Origin: Ulva prolifera
Taxonomy: Eukaryota; Chlorophyta; Ulvophyceae; Ulvales; Ulvaceae
Assembly: GCA_023078555.1 (NCBI GenBank)
Contig: CM041199.1
Span: 1,674,001-1,738,000, forward strand
DNA: 64,000 bases
Reading direction: 5' to 3'
Under the pieces are notes generated by a model. The model did no database searches. It saw nothing but the letters and a program-made list of their open reading frames with translations, and was not told where the DNA came from. Below are positions 36,601 to 48,664 of the stretch, one piece after another. The position numbers and the translations under genes are program-made. The stretch's first letter is position 1. Each line of letters starts with the position of its first letter.

Positions 36601-39199
36601 TGGCACAATCACCATCGACACGTCGTGGCCTGGTCAGAACATCCCATGCGTCGCACACACTGGCTCCGAATGATAAATGTCTGCTGATCCTGGTATAGGA
36701 TTGGCAGCGTGTAGGAGATGATTCGCCCATTAGGTGAAATGAGTTGTTTTCATGCCTGGGCAGCACTACCTCCCACATCTGTGTCATCCGGCAGTCAACC
36801 TGCAACTGAGACATAGCATTTAACGAACGCGACCCAAAGCAGCCTGGACCGAATTCTCTTTCTGCCGTCATTACTGTCACACCGCCGCCCCACAAGGCGT
36901 CAGGCAATGGCATTCCACAACTGCCAGCAGAGGCATTCAAATATGTGCAATCAGCAATCATGTTCACCATGGCATCAGCTCACCAGACTCTGTAGCATGC
37001 GGGGATGATGATCACTGACTTTCTGGGATACAGAACTCGCTGGCAACTTCCCCACCTGCTAGCCCACACTGTACTGCAGCTACTGTTTCAGTGCACCCAT
37101 GAACCGACAGACGCAGCACAAAGGCCAATCCTGACTTCCCCTGTCACACGGTGCACCTGCCCTGTGGCTTTAATATGCAGCGGTCAAAGCTATTGTTTCA
37201 ACGAGCTGCTGTGCCAGGCACCTAGTGCTGCCCTGTCCTGGAGTTCTGTCGTGGCCAGCACCGCAGAATCGTTACCGTTGCTTGCGCGTTGGCGCGCGCA
37301 GCATCCCACTTCGGCGCGGAACGCTGCCTCGATTTTCGGGGCCATGGCCTCACAATCCGAGCCAGAAAGCAGCAATGACCCTGTGTCACCGGGCGAGATG
37401 AGTGCCAACACACAGTGTGGCACCCAAGCACACGCACCAGGATGCATGCTCAACTGTCTTCTCTTCAAGGAAGGCCATGTGGCGGGGCGGCCAAGGCGAC
37501 TACATCCAGCTGGCCAAGGCGGTGTAGGCGAGGCTGCAACCGCAACGCTAGACCATCTCATCACACTGCACTTCCCGAGCATGCACCCACGTCAGAGCCT
37601 CAAAAGTCGCATGTCTTGGGCGACGTACACGACACATGCATGCGTGCAGGCCCTGCCGTACAACGCCGGAGTCGATGCCGGCACCGTCACCTCCACCATC
37701 GCACGCGCCAAGGAGCGCCGCACCGACCCCGCCCCGGCCCCCTCCGCCAACACCCCTGTAGCCACAACCATCATCACCACCGCCGCCCCCGGCGGCAAGG
37801 CCCCTGAGCCGGTCGAAGACGTCGAGATCGCGGAGGAGGAGGGGGAGGACGGCGAGGGGGGGCCCGCGGCGGAGGCGGCGGCCGCGGCGCGCGCCGCGAG
37901 TGAGCTCGCTGAGGTGGAGGCGCTGACTGCGCTGCCGCAGCCGGAGGACGAGCTGCTGTACGCCGTGCCGATGTGCGCGCCGTACGACGCGCTCGCGCGC
38001 TGCAAGTTCCGCGTGAAGCTGGTGCCGGGGAGCCAGCGCAAGGGCAAGGCGAGCAAGCAGCTGCTGGATCTCCTGGTGCGCGGCGGCGATGCAAACGCGA
38101 GGTGCGCTCCCTGATGCGCCTGCTCTGCAGCCTGGGTGATCTGTCCCAGTGTGCCGTGGCGGCGACGGGGGAGGGGCGGACTTGCAGCAGGTGGGAGAGG
38201 GTCCAGGAGGTGTGGAGCGGTGCGGAGTCAGAGTGCGGACCCGCTGCGCGCATGCCCACGCATGTGGTGCTAGTGCGACGGGGTGGATGCGTTGTTGCGT
38301 GTCTGGATCGATCGAGTGCGCGTGTGTGGGCCAGCAGCGGCGGCCGGGGATTGTGTTACAAGGATAAAGGCGGCTGGGGATTGCGTGGTTCAGTGGACGC
38401 GGGTACTGCTGTGCAGCATGTGTCACTGATACCATCCCGTTGAAACACAGTGATACCATTCAGGCAGCTGGGAGCGACACACACGCAGGTGCAGGCGCCG
38501 CAGAGGGCTGGCGATCGTGCGTGTGGGTACGTGTGTTAAAAGTGGACAAAGTTGGAGAGCCTGGTGGACCCAACGGAATCGCACAGGAACGTAGCATGTT
38601 CGTGCATACGTTCGTGTGGGGGGGTTGCTCTGTGATGATGCGGACTGAGGCCTGTGGGAGAGCTGCAGCAGCTCAGGTTCTGGAGTGCGCTGTGTCAGGG
38701 CCTTCCCCGCTAGTTCAGGGCTATGCCTGGTTGCGCTGTGGCTATGTGGTGCTGTTGTCGGCCTAATCATGCTGTGTGGAGCTGCCGTTGCCTGTTGTGT
38801 CACCTGCATCTTTGCCGTTGCCCTTGTGACCATGCATAGCTGTAGTGGCCTGGGCTGCCTGGGTCAACAGGGAGACATCACTCTTGGAGCTGGCTGGACA
38901 TGTGCCTACCTCTGCAAGCAGCTTGCGCAGTGAGCTGCCAGTGTTGCACTGACAATGGGAGAGCCTGCAATTTGCTGTCTCTCTGCTGTACCAAGCACAC
39001 AGCGACCTTCTATGCATGCACCCAGTACTGCTACAATCAGTGTGAGGGGCACTTGACAGGGCTCCGGTGCAGGGAGCAGGCTCTGCTCAAGGCAGTTACG
39101 GACAACGAGATGGTCTCGATGATGGTTGGGAACGTCAAGCTGTCGATGCCTGGTCTCAACAAAACGATGAACAAGGGCAAGAAAGCTAAGAAGAAGTGA
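24603..39199 (+). CDS. NEMF: Ribosome quality-control factor NEMF/Rqc2/Tae2 (NFACT protein)
   Basis: Binds stalled 60S-peptidyl-tRNA, recruits the Listerin/Ltn1 E3 ligase and adds C-terminal tails to stalled chains. Eleven exons: 24603-24707, 26111-26371, 26868-27060, 27622-28076, 28486-28718, 29062-29470, 30612-30853, 33154-33969, 34477-34951, 37650-38101, 39073-39199; 1255 residues, against 1076 in human. All junctions are in phase. NFACT-N: MKQKMSTADV with Asp9, LGVDRIVDF with Asp99/Arg100 (the Asp9 and Asp98/Arg99 sites of yeast Rqc2) and LLGKQLPYGPMLAEHCIL. Coiled-coil arm: exon 5. NFACT-R: RKTHWFEKFLWFVTTEGYLV (exon 7), SGRDAQQNEI, GDAYVHADVHGA, SKTAPTGEALGTGAFMIRG. C-terminal domain: ELLYAVPMCAPYDALARCKF and a KKAKKK end. 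The extra length is Gly/Ala- and acid-rich linkers in exons 4, 6 and 8. Introns reach 2.7 kb. Cytosolic. Confidence 0.97.
29674..29718. repeat. Short tandem repeat in NEMF intron 6
   Basis: The unit GTGAAAGGCAGTG is repeated three times, separated by GGA or nothing. It is non-coding. Confidence 0.8.
30854..33153 (+). other. NEMF: NEMF intron 7 (2.3 kb)
   Basis: Donor AG|GTGCGC, acceptor GAGCAG|G. Open frames inside (for example 31557-31838) lack family resemblance. No nested gene is supported. Confidence 0.8.
34952..37649 (+). other. NEMF: NEMF intron 9 (2.7 kb)
   Basis: Donor GAC|GTGCGC, acceptor GCGTGCAG|G, both phase 0. The long open frame that reads into exon 10 from 37005 is intronic before 37650. 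A small degenerate tandem of TGGTTGAT-like words lies near 36237-36266. Nothing else is supported. Confidence 0.75.
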
Positions 39200-41406
39200 A
39201 AATTGTCTGTCATCATAGGTGGACAGCTCTAGGTGACTTGTCAAGGCACTGGTGCAGTTCGGCCGTGGTGACTGCATATGCATGCACATCTCCGCCGAGA
39301 GCAGGCCTCTGATAGTCGAGTGTCAGCGATCTATGTCGTATAGTTCCTGAATGTAAAGCAAGTGAGCTGACCGTTGCTCGCTGTGGTGACGTTGCTTGCT
39401 CCGTCAACGGAGCGATCCAGTAAACAGAGAATGCAGTGCTCGAGGCGGAGACGCGTGGTAATGAGGCCACGCGAAAATGTCGTCCATTGCATGAGGAAAA
39501 TTGCATGCAGTTTCGCGGCTGACGCGCGTTGATCGATCAGCAAGCTGACTGGTAATGATGCGGCACGTTGTGTGACTCACGAGTAAGGTATCTCGAGGTA
39601 TGTGCAGCCGACCTCTACTGAACTGCATCACCACGAACTTGCAGCGGAATGCTCACGTTTTCATGTTTTCAGCCCGGCTGCTTCGATCGCGACAGCTGCT
39701 TTCATCACAACGGGTGGTTTCGGGCATAGCAGGAGGATTGGCAGCCTCTGATGCAATCGAGACTACGTCGGAGCAAAGCTTCCTTCCACGCCGAGATCCA
39801 GTATATCGCATTCCTCGGCGGAAGTTTGCCCGTATCTGCGGTAGGGGGGAGATGTTGCGCAGGGCAACTTTGCAACTGTCCACGTGTCCACCCTCGTTGA
39901 TTCCAAACCTGAGCAGCACCCTTTCCCGGCGCCTCGGTGCGACGCCAATCACGGACATGTGTTGCCCAGTAGCCTGTCTCTGCGATGCCACGAGCCGTGA
40001 TGACCATGTTAATATTATCGTGCGTTGCGGCCTCAATGCACGGCGCCACTGAAAAAGCACACCAGACAGGCAATTCATCCAGCGGTGAACAGCGAGAGCA
40101 CAGCTGCTGCCGGCTTGGCTTGTGCACGGATGCGCTCGCCAGTCATCTCCTCACGCCATCGCATCTACTGAGAGAACATCTCCTGCAGCCGCGGCGAGGT
40201 CAGGCGCACTTTTGACACTGGAGGCAGGCATGCATGAGACCATCATCTGCCGGAAAGAGTGCACAAATTGCGTCAGTTGCGCAGCGCGTGGAGCCGCGGG
40301 ACACCTGGCTCGTGGCGCCCCGTCGCTCAAGCTGCCACTGCCGGCACCTTATGACCTCGCAGCGCCTGAGGCTCTCCCTCTTTCATTCTGGTTCCTCAGA
40401 TTGAGGCCGCTCCCTAGGCAACAAGTGCAACCTCACTGTCGCGTCCATCCCAGCACAGATTCAAATTGCGCCTCACTTTGGCTTCCCGATACCCGCACCA
40501 GTCCCCAGCCAGTCATCTTGACATCTTTATCTGCGTCCTCGTGTTCGCTACGCTATCAATTCCAGCCTGCTGCCGTCGCGCTTGAGAACTCAAGCGTCGA
40601 GTCACCCCGCACGTGGTGGTCCGTACCCCTTCAAGCTTTCCTAGCATCCTGGTGTCGGAGCTGTCTTGCGCCACGGCAGGCTCGCCAGTCGCCGAACGGC
40701 AGCCGAGACATCCTGTTGTTTGTGTACGATTAGCTTCAGTTCTCTTTGTGACAGTTCAGCAGCTCCGGATTGCGATCAAACCTGATCGCGCTTCGCTGGC
40801 AACATCGCTGGCGGCTTTCCGCGACTTTCGAGACTCCGCACGGCGCCTGCATCCCCGCATGTCTTTCACATTCCGCTTGTTGGTGCTACGCTTGTTTTGC
40901 CATTGCCACGGCTCCCTGGATCGCTGCCCGAGCTGATGACGGGCCATGTGACAGCTCGACTGCCAGTCTATACACGTATCGCATGCACTGTCGGCATACG
41001 TAGCAACCGCATGGTGACATTTTGTGCTGAGTCAATGGCGTCACTCTGCCGATTGGCGCATGCATGCATGGTCGCGTTCGACCGCTGCATGCTATGTTAC
41101 GTCACGCACGACACTGCAACTGCACGCGGCCGCATGCATGAATCGTTGGAAGCGCCCATGGCGTATCGGATTCGCAAGTGGTCATGTGCTCTGGTGCTTT
41201 AAGTTCGATCACGTGGCCCAGTGGTACCTTTTTGCAGTCGTGCCAGAAGGCAACATCGCAGAACTCGTGATCACCTGTGCAGTTTCATCTCGTATAAACA
41301 TTCTCCACCAACGGTCACGTAGTTTCACACACCAGCCTCGTCCGTGATTGGAGCCCGTTTCACCTCTGCAGGCTGACAGTTCTTCCTCGTCAACACCTAC
41401 GGCAAT
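39200..41406. other. Spacer between NEMF and the AP2/ERF gene
   Basis: 2.2 kb with no supported exon. The plus-strand frame 40122-40733 is long (203 codons) but Ser/Pro/Leu-rich, with no family resemblance. The stretch 40330-40720 is pyrimidine-rich. The region should contain the AP2 promoter and perhaps an untranslated exon: an acceptor-like GCTGACAG ends at 41374 and the frame is open from there to the AP2 ATG. Confidence 0.5.
39352..39356 (+). terminator. Candidate poly(A) signal TGTAA of NEMF
   Basis: TGTAA about 150 bases after the NEMF stop, preceding the spacer to the AP2 gene. Weak alone, but TGTAA also follows other genes in the window. Confidence 0.4.
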
Positions 41407-44400
41407 ATGATGGCTGCCGTGGAGGCCTCGATCAAGCAACCCGGTCCAGCGACTCTTCGTGGCGTCCGACAGCGACCATGGGGAAAGTGGGCCGCTGAGA
41501 TCCGTGATCCGTCCAAAGGGCATAGGCTCTGGCTTGGCACTTTTGACACGGCACACGAGGCGCGCTACTAGACTCGACCTGGCCAGATTTCGCACCTGTC
41601 CGCAACCGCGGATCGCTATTAAACAGCTCGTATAGCTGCTGTGAAGCATATGGCGTGCTTTGGTCTGTATCTTCTGTGCTGCAGCGCGGCAATTGCTGTG
41701 GCAACGACGTTGCAAAATCTTCAGGTGACATGTTACGCAACGTGGCGTGCCACGACGAGGTGTCGCCGCAAGGTTCCAACGGGCACTCGTTGTTGTTTGT
41801 ATGTATCTGGTGTCATTGATCTGCTTTCTCGCGCGTGAGTACGACGGGAGAGCGACTCGCCAGCTGGTGATGCCGCTGCAACGTTCATGTCGGCTGGCTG
41901 CACCGTCTCATCGCTGCCTGCTGAACTCACGCAAACACCATCAGCTGAATACATCAACAGTTATGGCGTAAATAAGCGTTGTTTGGCCCACTGCTGCGTT
42001 GCCGCAGCGTCGAACTGCCCCGCCAGTATTGCTGATTTCACCCGGCACTGTTTGTCTCGGCCACTGATGGCTATTATCGTTGCAAATGCTTACAGATATG
42101 ATGTACAGCTAGTTATGATGTACAGCTAGTTATACGATGTACCGCCATCGCATAATCATGGGATTGCCGCCAGAGGTTACTCGTTCCGTGTCCAGTGTCA
42201 GAACCAGCACGTCGCAAGGCCGTGACTTCCTGCGCGCCTTTCCTTGCCTGAAGCGTGAATCAGAGACATTCACTCAGATGTGGTCGTGCATGTTTGCGAC
42301 GTACAATCACCCCATGACAGCTACTGTCTTCACCGCATCTCATGTGTTAACGTCCGCAAATTGGCCTATCCGCATTGCCTGCTCCGGCCTGCCGCCCTCG
42401 ATCTGGGGACATCTTGTCAGTAGCGTCTGACAGAAAGATTCGTCACCATCGGTGCTACGTGATGTCCGGAGGTAACGCTTGAATCAGCCGGCAACAAATC
42501 AGTTGTCACGGTACAGTCCTCCTCGTTCCCTGTCTTGCCACGAACATGCATGCACCGCCCAGCTTCATGCGGGCCAGGCATATGACAAGCTTCCAACCCC
42601 AAGGCCTATGAATAATTCGCTTCCGATTGCTGCTTGACCGCATCCTTGATGCACGGAAGCTCTTCCATCCGCACTCGATGTCAGTTTGGAGCCGGAACTA
42701 TACTTTCGCCTGCCGCGGAATCCTTCGAATGGTCGCGACAGAATCCGCGGCCGCGGTGTAGCTGCTGGCTGCTCGGGAACATTCGCGAGCGTTTGCCTCA
42801 CGTTTGCGCACACACCTTGCATGCAGCTACAACATCGTGAGCAACCAACTGCAGTGATCGTATCTCGAGAGATAGCACACACACATGCATGCAAAGCTCG
42901 GCGCTGCCGCTCTACAGCCGCATATGAATGTGGTTTGGTCCTCTCGGAGCGCTGCCTGCGCCACATTTGATCAGTGCTGCTACTGCCACTGGCTAGTCCA
43001 TATGCACAGAGTCACCCCCACAACCTCAGATACACACGTGTATGAAACATAGCAACCGTGCTGGGTGGAGCCACCATGCAGTAGCAGGCAGTAGCAGTTG
43101 TGGCATAATGGCCTGTCATCACAGTGTGCCTTTGCGCGCCATGCTCATCCTGAAAGTGCATTGCATGCATTGCACCATTCACACCATGTCAAATGCTGTG
43201 ACCCCTCTTTCACACACTCTGCTTGGGCATATGCCCACACACTCTGCTACAGTAATCATGCTGCATTAGCCATTACACAAGTCTGTACAAGCCAATGAGT
43301 GTGAGCACGCAACTGTCTTCAGCAATTGACTCTAGGCTTCCCGGCCGCGACAGAATTGCAAAACAGTCCACAGAGTTCACAGATCTGCAAACACATGGGC
43401 TGCTCAAATTGGCCCTGTCCAACTGATCTTGGCTACAAACAGCTCGCGCCTGCTGACAGTATCACTGAAACACACATGCACCTTTACTTGTTTGCCCCTG
43501 GTTCCGACGACACCGCTGGTGCTGCAGGCAGCGGCTGCGTATGATGCGGCTGCACGCCAGATCCGCGGAGAAGCTGCCATCTGTAACTTCCCTGTGACTG
43601 AAAAAGAGCAGCAGAACGCGGAGCGCTACCTTGACCGTGTTGCCTCGGCCACCCGCAAGCGCCGCCACACTACCGGCGCCGAGGCGGACACCCCCGCACT
43701 CTGCCAGCGCCGGCTGACCGCGCGGCAGCGTGCCAAGCTCACCTCTGCCGGCGCTGACACCGCGTCCGTCGCCGGCGCGGAAGAGCCCGCCCCCTCGGGG
43801 GACACAGAGGTGTGGACCCCACTGCTTCTCTGGGTTTGTGTGTGTGTGTGGGTGTGTGTCCAGGGATTGTCAGTCCGAATTTGTAGCAGCAGGTTCAACA
43901 TCTTCGTGTATCCTACATTTCTGCGTTTGAGGGCTGCCCCCTTGCCTGCACACCTACACATCTTGTGCCGGGGGATGAAGTCGCATATGCGCCTTACTGC
44001 TGGGGCTGACTGAGCGATTGCGTGTGCAGTCCCAGACGGACATGTCCGCAACCTCCACCACGCTGCGTGCCGAGCGACCCCGCGCACAGCAGCGCCCCCG
44101 CGGCCCCAAACGCGGCGCGGCCAAGCAGCAGCCCCGCAACCGACAGCCTGCCCAGGTCGTCCCGATTGCCGCACAGCCCATGCATGGGACTCACGTCCGC
44201 GGCGGGCCGATCTTCGTTGTGCCCGCCGGCGCCAATGCGTGGAGCTACGTCAACGCAAACTACTTCCAGGCAGCCAACGGCCACCTGGAAGCCTCCGGAA
44301 CATCCCCCGGAGGCGATAGGGGTCACCCGGTGCTCACGAGCTGCGCGCAAATCATGTGGGACCAACCATGCATGTACCCGGGGCGGCCTGTGGGGGGGGG

Positions 44401-44848
44401 CGGGGCCGCGACTGCGGAGACTAGCACACTGCCGCCGCTCTCAGCCGGGCCACCGCCGCCGGCTGCGCTGCAGAGCGTGCCGTGCACTGCGGTTGGGGTG
44501 CCGACTTCGGCGGCGGGGATGGCTGCGCCGATGTCGTGTGTCGGGCAACAGGGGCCGAGATCCGAGTCGACGAATTCGGACGATGTGCTGGACTTTAGCA
44601 TGCCGGAGTTTCTCCAGGGCTTGCAGGATGATGTTGGCATGCTGGTGCCTAATGACGAGGAGAATGCAGCTGCACAGGCTGTGCTGGGTCAGGACTCGTT
44701 CGACAACCTTTTTGCTGGTGCGGTCCTGAGTGTGTGTCTTGAGGGTGAATTCTCTGTGTATTCTCGTCGCGAAGCTGCGGATGTGTGTCCAGGATGCTCG
44801 TGCCCGATGGCGGAGTGCTCTCTCAGTTGCGCTGCCAGCCGTGATTGA
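41407..44848 (+). CDS. AP2/ERF-domain transcription factor
   Basis: Plant-type DNA-binding regulator with one AP2/ERF domain. Exons: 41407-41559, 43528-43809, 44030-44848; 417 residues. Exon 1: [20 protein letters not shown] and [13 protein letters not shown]; exon 2 completes the domain with [20 protein letters not shown] and a basic KRRH stretch. The two halves join exactly where the family sequence continues, in phase 0, but the donor reads GAG|GCGCGC, so a GC-AG intron is implied. Exon 2 ends at GAG|GTGTGG. Exon 3 has a basic region ([19 protein letters not shown], possible nuclear signal), a Gly/Pro-rich linker and an acidic segment ([19 protein letters not shown]) that looks like an activation domain. 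The start is the first ATG (ATGATG) before the domain; an upstream exon is possible. Target genes are unknown. Confidence 0.85.
42097..42130. repeat. Two-copy 17-bp tandem repeat in AP2 intron 1
   Basis: TATGATGTACAGCTAGT is present twice, followed by a partial third unit. Non-coding. Confidence 0.85.
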
Positions 44849-46139
44849 ATGGACGTGTCCCTGTGTGTCTGGTGCTCTGGCAAGCGTTTGTGCGTTTGTG
44901 CAAGAAAATATTAAAAAAAATTATGGCGTGTAGCTAGCTGTCGAGCGACGCCACGCAACTGTTGCATGGGGGTAATCATATGTGGGCCTCTATGAACAGA
45001 GCAGCTCCTGGCAGTGCCTCTGGGCAGGGCCTGTGCAAGTGGCTGCTTTGTTGCCAGGGGGCTTCGAGGGCCTGCTGACTACGCAGCCGCCCATGCTGTG
45101 TCAACAAGTGTGGTAGGTTGTGCTTCTGTAGCGCACACGTGTGCAGCCCCTTGGGCGCTTGCCCGACCTATCGATCATCTGAGAGCTTGGCCAAGTTTGG
45201 TCATTCTGTGTTTTCCAGCGGCCGCATGGCGCCTTCGCTGGTCGAATGTTGAACTGGCACGTATACTGAACACACAGATTATCAGAGTGTATCATCTGGT
45301 GTCCGGCCTGTTTCTGATACGTATGTAATGTATGCGGCCTTTTCGACAGTGACGAGACCCGCATGTACCACGTAATGCCGCCCTGCGTCATCAGGCGTGT
45401 GCACCCAGACGCCGGTTCACGTCGACCAGTCTGTACACGTCTGCGTTTAGCGGAGCACGCAGCACGCTTGGTGGCAAAGGTGTTCGCTATGCACAACACT
45501 GGCTGTCGTGACGAACTTACAGCTGGCTCGCTGTGTCCAGCGCGAGCCTCTTGCGTTCATGTGGAGGGTCGTCCTTGTTGCGTCCCGCTTGTTCACGTGG
45601 CATCACCTTGAGTCTTTATATTCTTGCTGTTCCGTTGTGATGCGACGGATGTGGAAGGTGTATTCTGTGAGCACAAAATTTCGCGAACGTAGCAGGCTGT
45701 TCTGTTGGATGCCTTCTAGCAGCTGCGCAGCTGCCTTCTAGAGATAGCTCTGCATAGTTAAGTAAGGTCACGTTCGTGCACATGTCTGGGCCTGAGATGC
45801 AGTGTTAGCACTGGGGGCACTTTTCGTACGGTCGTTGGACCTCTGCCCATCGTTTTATCGAATGGCTGTATGTTAGATGGAGGTACCTGGGTGTCACGAA
45901 CGTGCTCGGAGCCACTGAACCTGCAGGACGCGGCTGCTTCGTAAGTGGTTCGTGTGTGTTGTGTTCGTTTGAGCACGTCCACTGTCTTTCAACGTAGCCT
46001 GCTCGGTGGTGTGCGCTTCTGAACTTGTTTGACCGTCCCGTCAGCTCGTCGTATGCGATGATGGGAAGCGCCAGCTGCAGCAGCTGGCCGACGAACCGTC
46101 AACCGCCTGCTTTGCCCCTGCGCCACAGCCGTCCAGTCA

Positions 46140-46176
46140 TTGGGTGTGTGTGTGAGTGTGTGTGTGTGTGTGTGTA
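46140..46176. repeat. GT microsatellite
   Basis: A run of GT dinucleotides with one interruption. A shorter GT run lies at about 43836-43858 in AP2 intron 2. Confidence 0.85.
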
Positions 46177-46307
46177 TGCGCCATGTGTCGCCCGCCGAGA
46201 CCTGGGAGGCTCGAACTTTTCACAGCTCGCCTCATCATCCTCATCACAGCAGGCTACGACCCTCGCGGTTCGATTGCCGACGATCCGTACACAGATTCTC
46301 GATCGCG

Positions 46308-46559
46308 ATGCAGTACCAAAACCCTCCTGCTTCTCTTCGTCAGCTACTCCCTTGTGGTGAGCCTGATGAATCCTACTGCATGAGATCACATGTCAGCGCT
46401 GACCCTTTCGCCATTTGTGCAGCTGTGCCTGGAACTTTGGCTGATGAGCTGGACTTCTCCATGTCAGCATACTGCTTCGACGATGCGGGGCCTCTGACCG
46501 CCGAGGGTGACTGTGGCTCCGAAGATTTCTCCATTGATTGCGACCTGCCAATGCTATGA
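46308..46559 (+). CDS. Acidic open frame, possible alternative or relic AP2-gene C-terminus
   Basis: 83 codons from an ATG at 46308 to TGA. The end is strongly acidic (EGDCGSEDFSIDCDLPML) and carries ELDFSMSAYCFDD, sharing LDFSM with the acidic tail of the AP2 factor 1.7 kb upstream (VLDFSMPEF). A GATGCAG acceptor ends at 46313, and the frame after it is open. It could be an alternative last exon, the end of a lost paralogue or chance. No AP2 domain is visible between the two. Confidence 0.3.
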   Translation: MQYQNPPASLRQLLPCGEPDESYCMRSHVSADPFAICAAVPGTLADELDFSMSAYCFDDAGPLTAEGDCGSEDFSIDCDLPML

Positions 46560-48637
46560 CCCTCACGCACCTGAAGCCACCTGAAGTCCCTCCAGTGCCG
46601 CCGCAGCGCAGAGGCCTATGCGAGGTGTGCCGCCACAGCACGCGCCACGCCGCGCGGGCGCGGCTGCGGAAAGGCTTTGGGGGGAATGGGCAGGTGGGGG
46701 GGCAGTGGGGGCGTGGGGTCCAGGGTGTGCCTGGGTTTTGCAAGATGGGGGGCTGCGTTTTGCGAGGCGGGGGCTGGAACTCTGCCGTCTAGGTTGTTGG
46801 CAGCTTTCTGTTGCTGTGTGTGTTTTGATCTGTGCTCGATTTGACTTGCAATAAGCACGCCCGTCCACAGCCAGTGCGCTGGCCGCGCTGTGCACGCTGT
46901 GCCTTCAACATCCCTTGGCGGTTGGGTCTCGGGGAGAGGTAGCTGGTAACATGCCTGGTCCGGGCGAGTGCGGGGGGCAGGGGCAGCAGGTGGTTGCGAG
47001 ACGAGCCGCCTGCGAGTGCCGAGCGGGGGGGCCATCTTCGCCGCTGGAGGCGTGGTGGCGGCACGAATTTTGAATAGTTTTGACGAGGTCGGTTTGCCAC
47101 GAGCAGCCTGTGTGTGGTGGCAGGGAGCGTCTTCATGCTCAGGCACATCCCCCTTATAGAAGCAACGAGGGGGTTTTGCATGATGTCTCTCGCGCGCCGC
47201 GGCTTGTCACAGCCAGTGGGGCGCATCATCGGGTCGTTGAGCTGCGCGTTCGAGGCGTGCACGGGGCGGCTTGCGTGCTATGTTTGCGCCTGCGTATATG
47301 ATTGGGTAGTGCATACACTGGGCGGCTGGCAACGAACCATCATCAACATCGCAACGCCGGGAACAAGGCACCTCGTGGTTCATTCGGTCAGCAAATGTGT
47401 CGGCCTGCGTCGTCCATAGCAAGGGTGCACTAGGACTGCCGACGTGATTCAGAATCGGAGGGATGCCTGTTGCAATGTCAGGAGGGTGTGGCCACTTTGG
47501 GGATGCCGCCGCCGCGGCGTGGAACCCTGATAGATCGTGTGTGTCTGAAGCTCAGTACTGTATCATGCGTGCTGGGTGCGTTGGATGAGACACACATGTG
47601 CATGCATGCCTGGGTGATTGCGTTGTGTGCGTGTTGAGTTGCGGATGCTGGCATGTGTTGGTGCTGCTATAGCGTGAAATCCAGCAGACGTGGTGTGCGT
47701 TGTTTAGGTGGGGCTGCACATATGAAGCGCCGTGCGAGGGTGGGAGGCAGTGCACTTGGCGAGTACCACTTTTCCGAAGTTCTGTCAGCAGTGCTGTGTC
47801 ACTGAGAGTGGCCTCAATCTGCAGATGCTAGGCAGAGGCGTTGACGAGAATGCTCATGATGTGGCTTTGTGTTGTAAGATGTGTGTTTCACCTGTCGCCG
47901 CAGCCGTCTTGGCGTGATGTCTGGGGCAATGCAGCGAATAGTTTTTTTCATGCCAAAGCCAGTCACACTTGACTTGATACTTGCACTGTGTGTGTCCATT
48001 ATGCTTCGAGGTGTCGCACAGCATCAGCACATCTAGTCCGTGGGCGTCTGCTTTTCTCAAACACCTTTCCATATTCATGTTGTCTCACTCTTGGGCCGGT
48101 CTTCATGTGCACTGTAATCTTGAGCTGAGACTTGTTGCCTCTTCGTGTGGTAGATGTGGGTTCATAGTAGACAGATGTGAGTTGACAGTGGGGGCATTTC
48201 AGGTGCGCACTGAAGTTGCAGGAGGCCTGTACCTGGTGGTGGTACACACTCGTGAGCCCGTGTGCACTTGCCCTCCGTTGTGAATTCGCGTGGTGGACAT
48301 GCATGTGGTGGGTGCGGCAGGGACCAACGGTGCAGGCAAACACAGGCTCTCCATGGGTGATTGCTTCGAATAACCCAGGCACATTTTCGAAGTACTCAGA
48401 GCGCCTTCTAGGCCTTGCATTGGGGACAGCCACCTGACACAAACCTATTTGGGCACTCATCGTGAGCTATCGTCTGCAAATGTGACACAGTCGCGGGCTC
48501 GTGGGTACATGAGCCCTGGCTTGTTGCGCTTGCAGCTGCACGCCCGCCTCATTCAGCAACAAAGAACAAGCATTAATCTGACCACATCCTGTTGCACCAT
48601 CCAGCTTGTGACGCCATCACTGGCTTCTGCACACCCG

Positions 48638-48664
48638 CCCCCCCCCCCCCCCCCCCCCCCCCCC
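48638..48664. repeat. Poly-C tract (27 C)
   Basis: Homopolymer in the spacer 3' of the minus-strand coiled-coil gene. It is the only long tract in the window outside an intron. Confidence 0.95.

Noticed and set aside
37005-38114. Single 369-codon plus-strand gene
   Set aside because: Only 37650-38101 is conserved (NEMF C-terminal domain). The earlier part is intron, since a TGCAG acceptor at 37649 joins in phase to exon 9.
40122-40733. 203-codon plus-strand frame before the AP2 gene
   Set aside because: No domain, no helical or hydrophobic pattern, Ser/Pro/Leu composition set by a pyrimidine-rich stretch. Kept only as spacer.
41209-41779. Minus-strand gene opposite AP2 exon 1 (acidic frame [13 protein letters not shown] near 41730)
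   Set aside because: It overlaps the conserved AP2 exon on the other strand and has no consensus splice sites or family match.
46538-47262. Gly-rich plus and Pro/Ala-rich minus frames
   Set aside because: Mirror images of one another produced by a G-rich stretch; no conserved motif.
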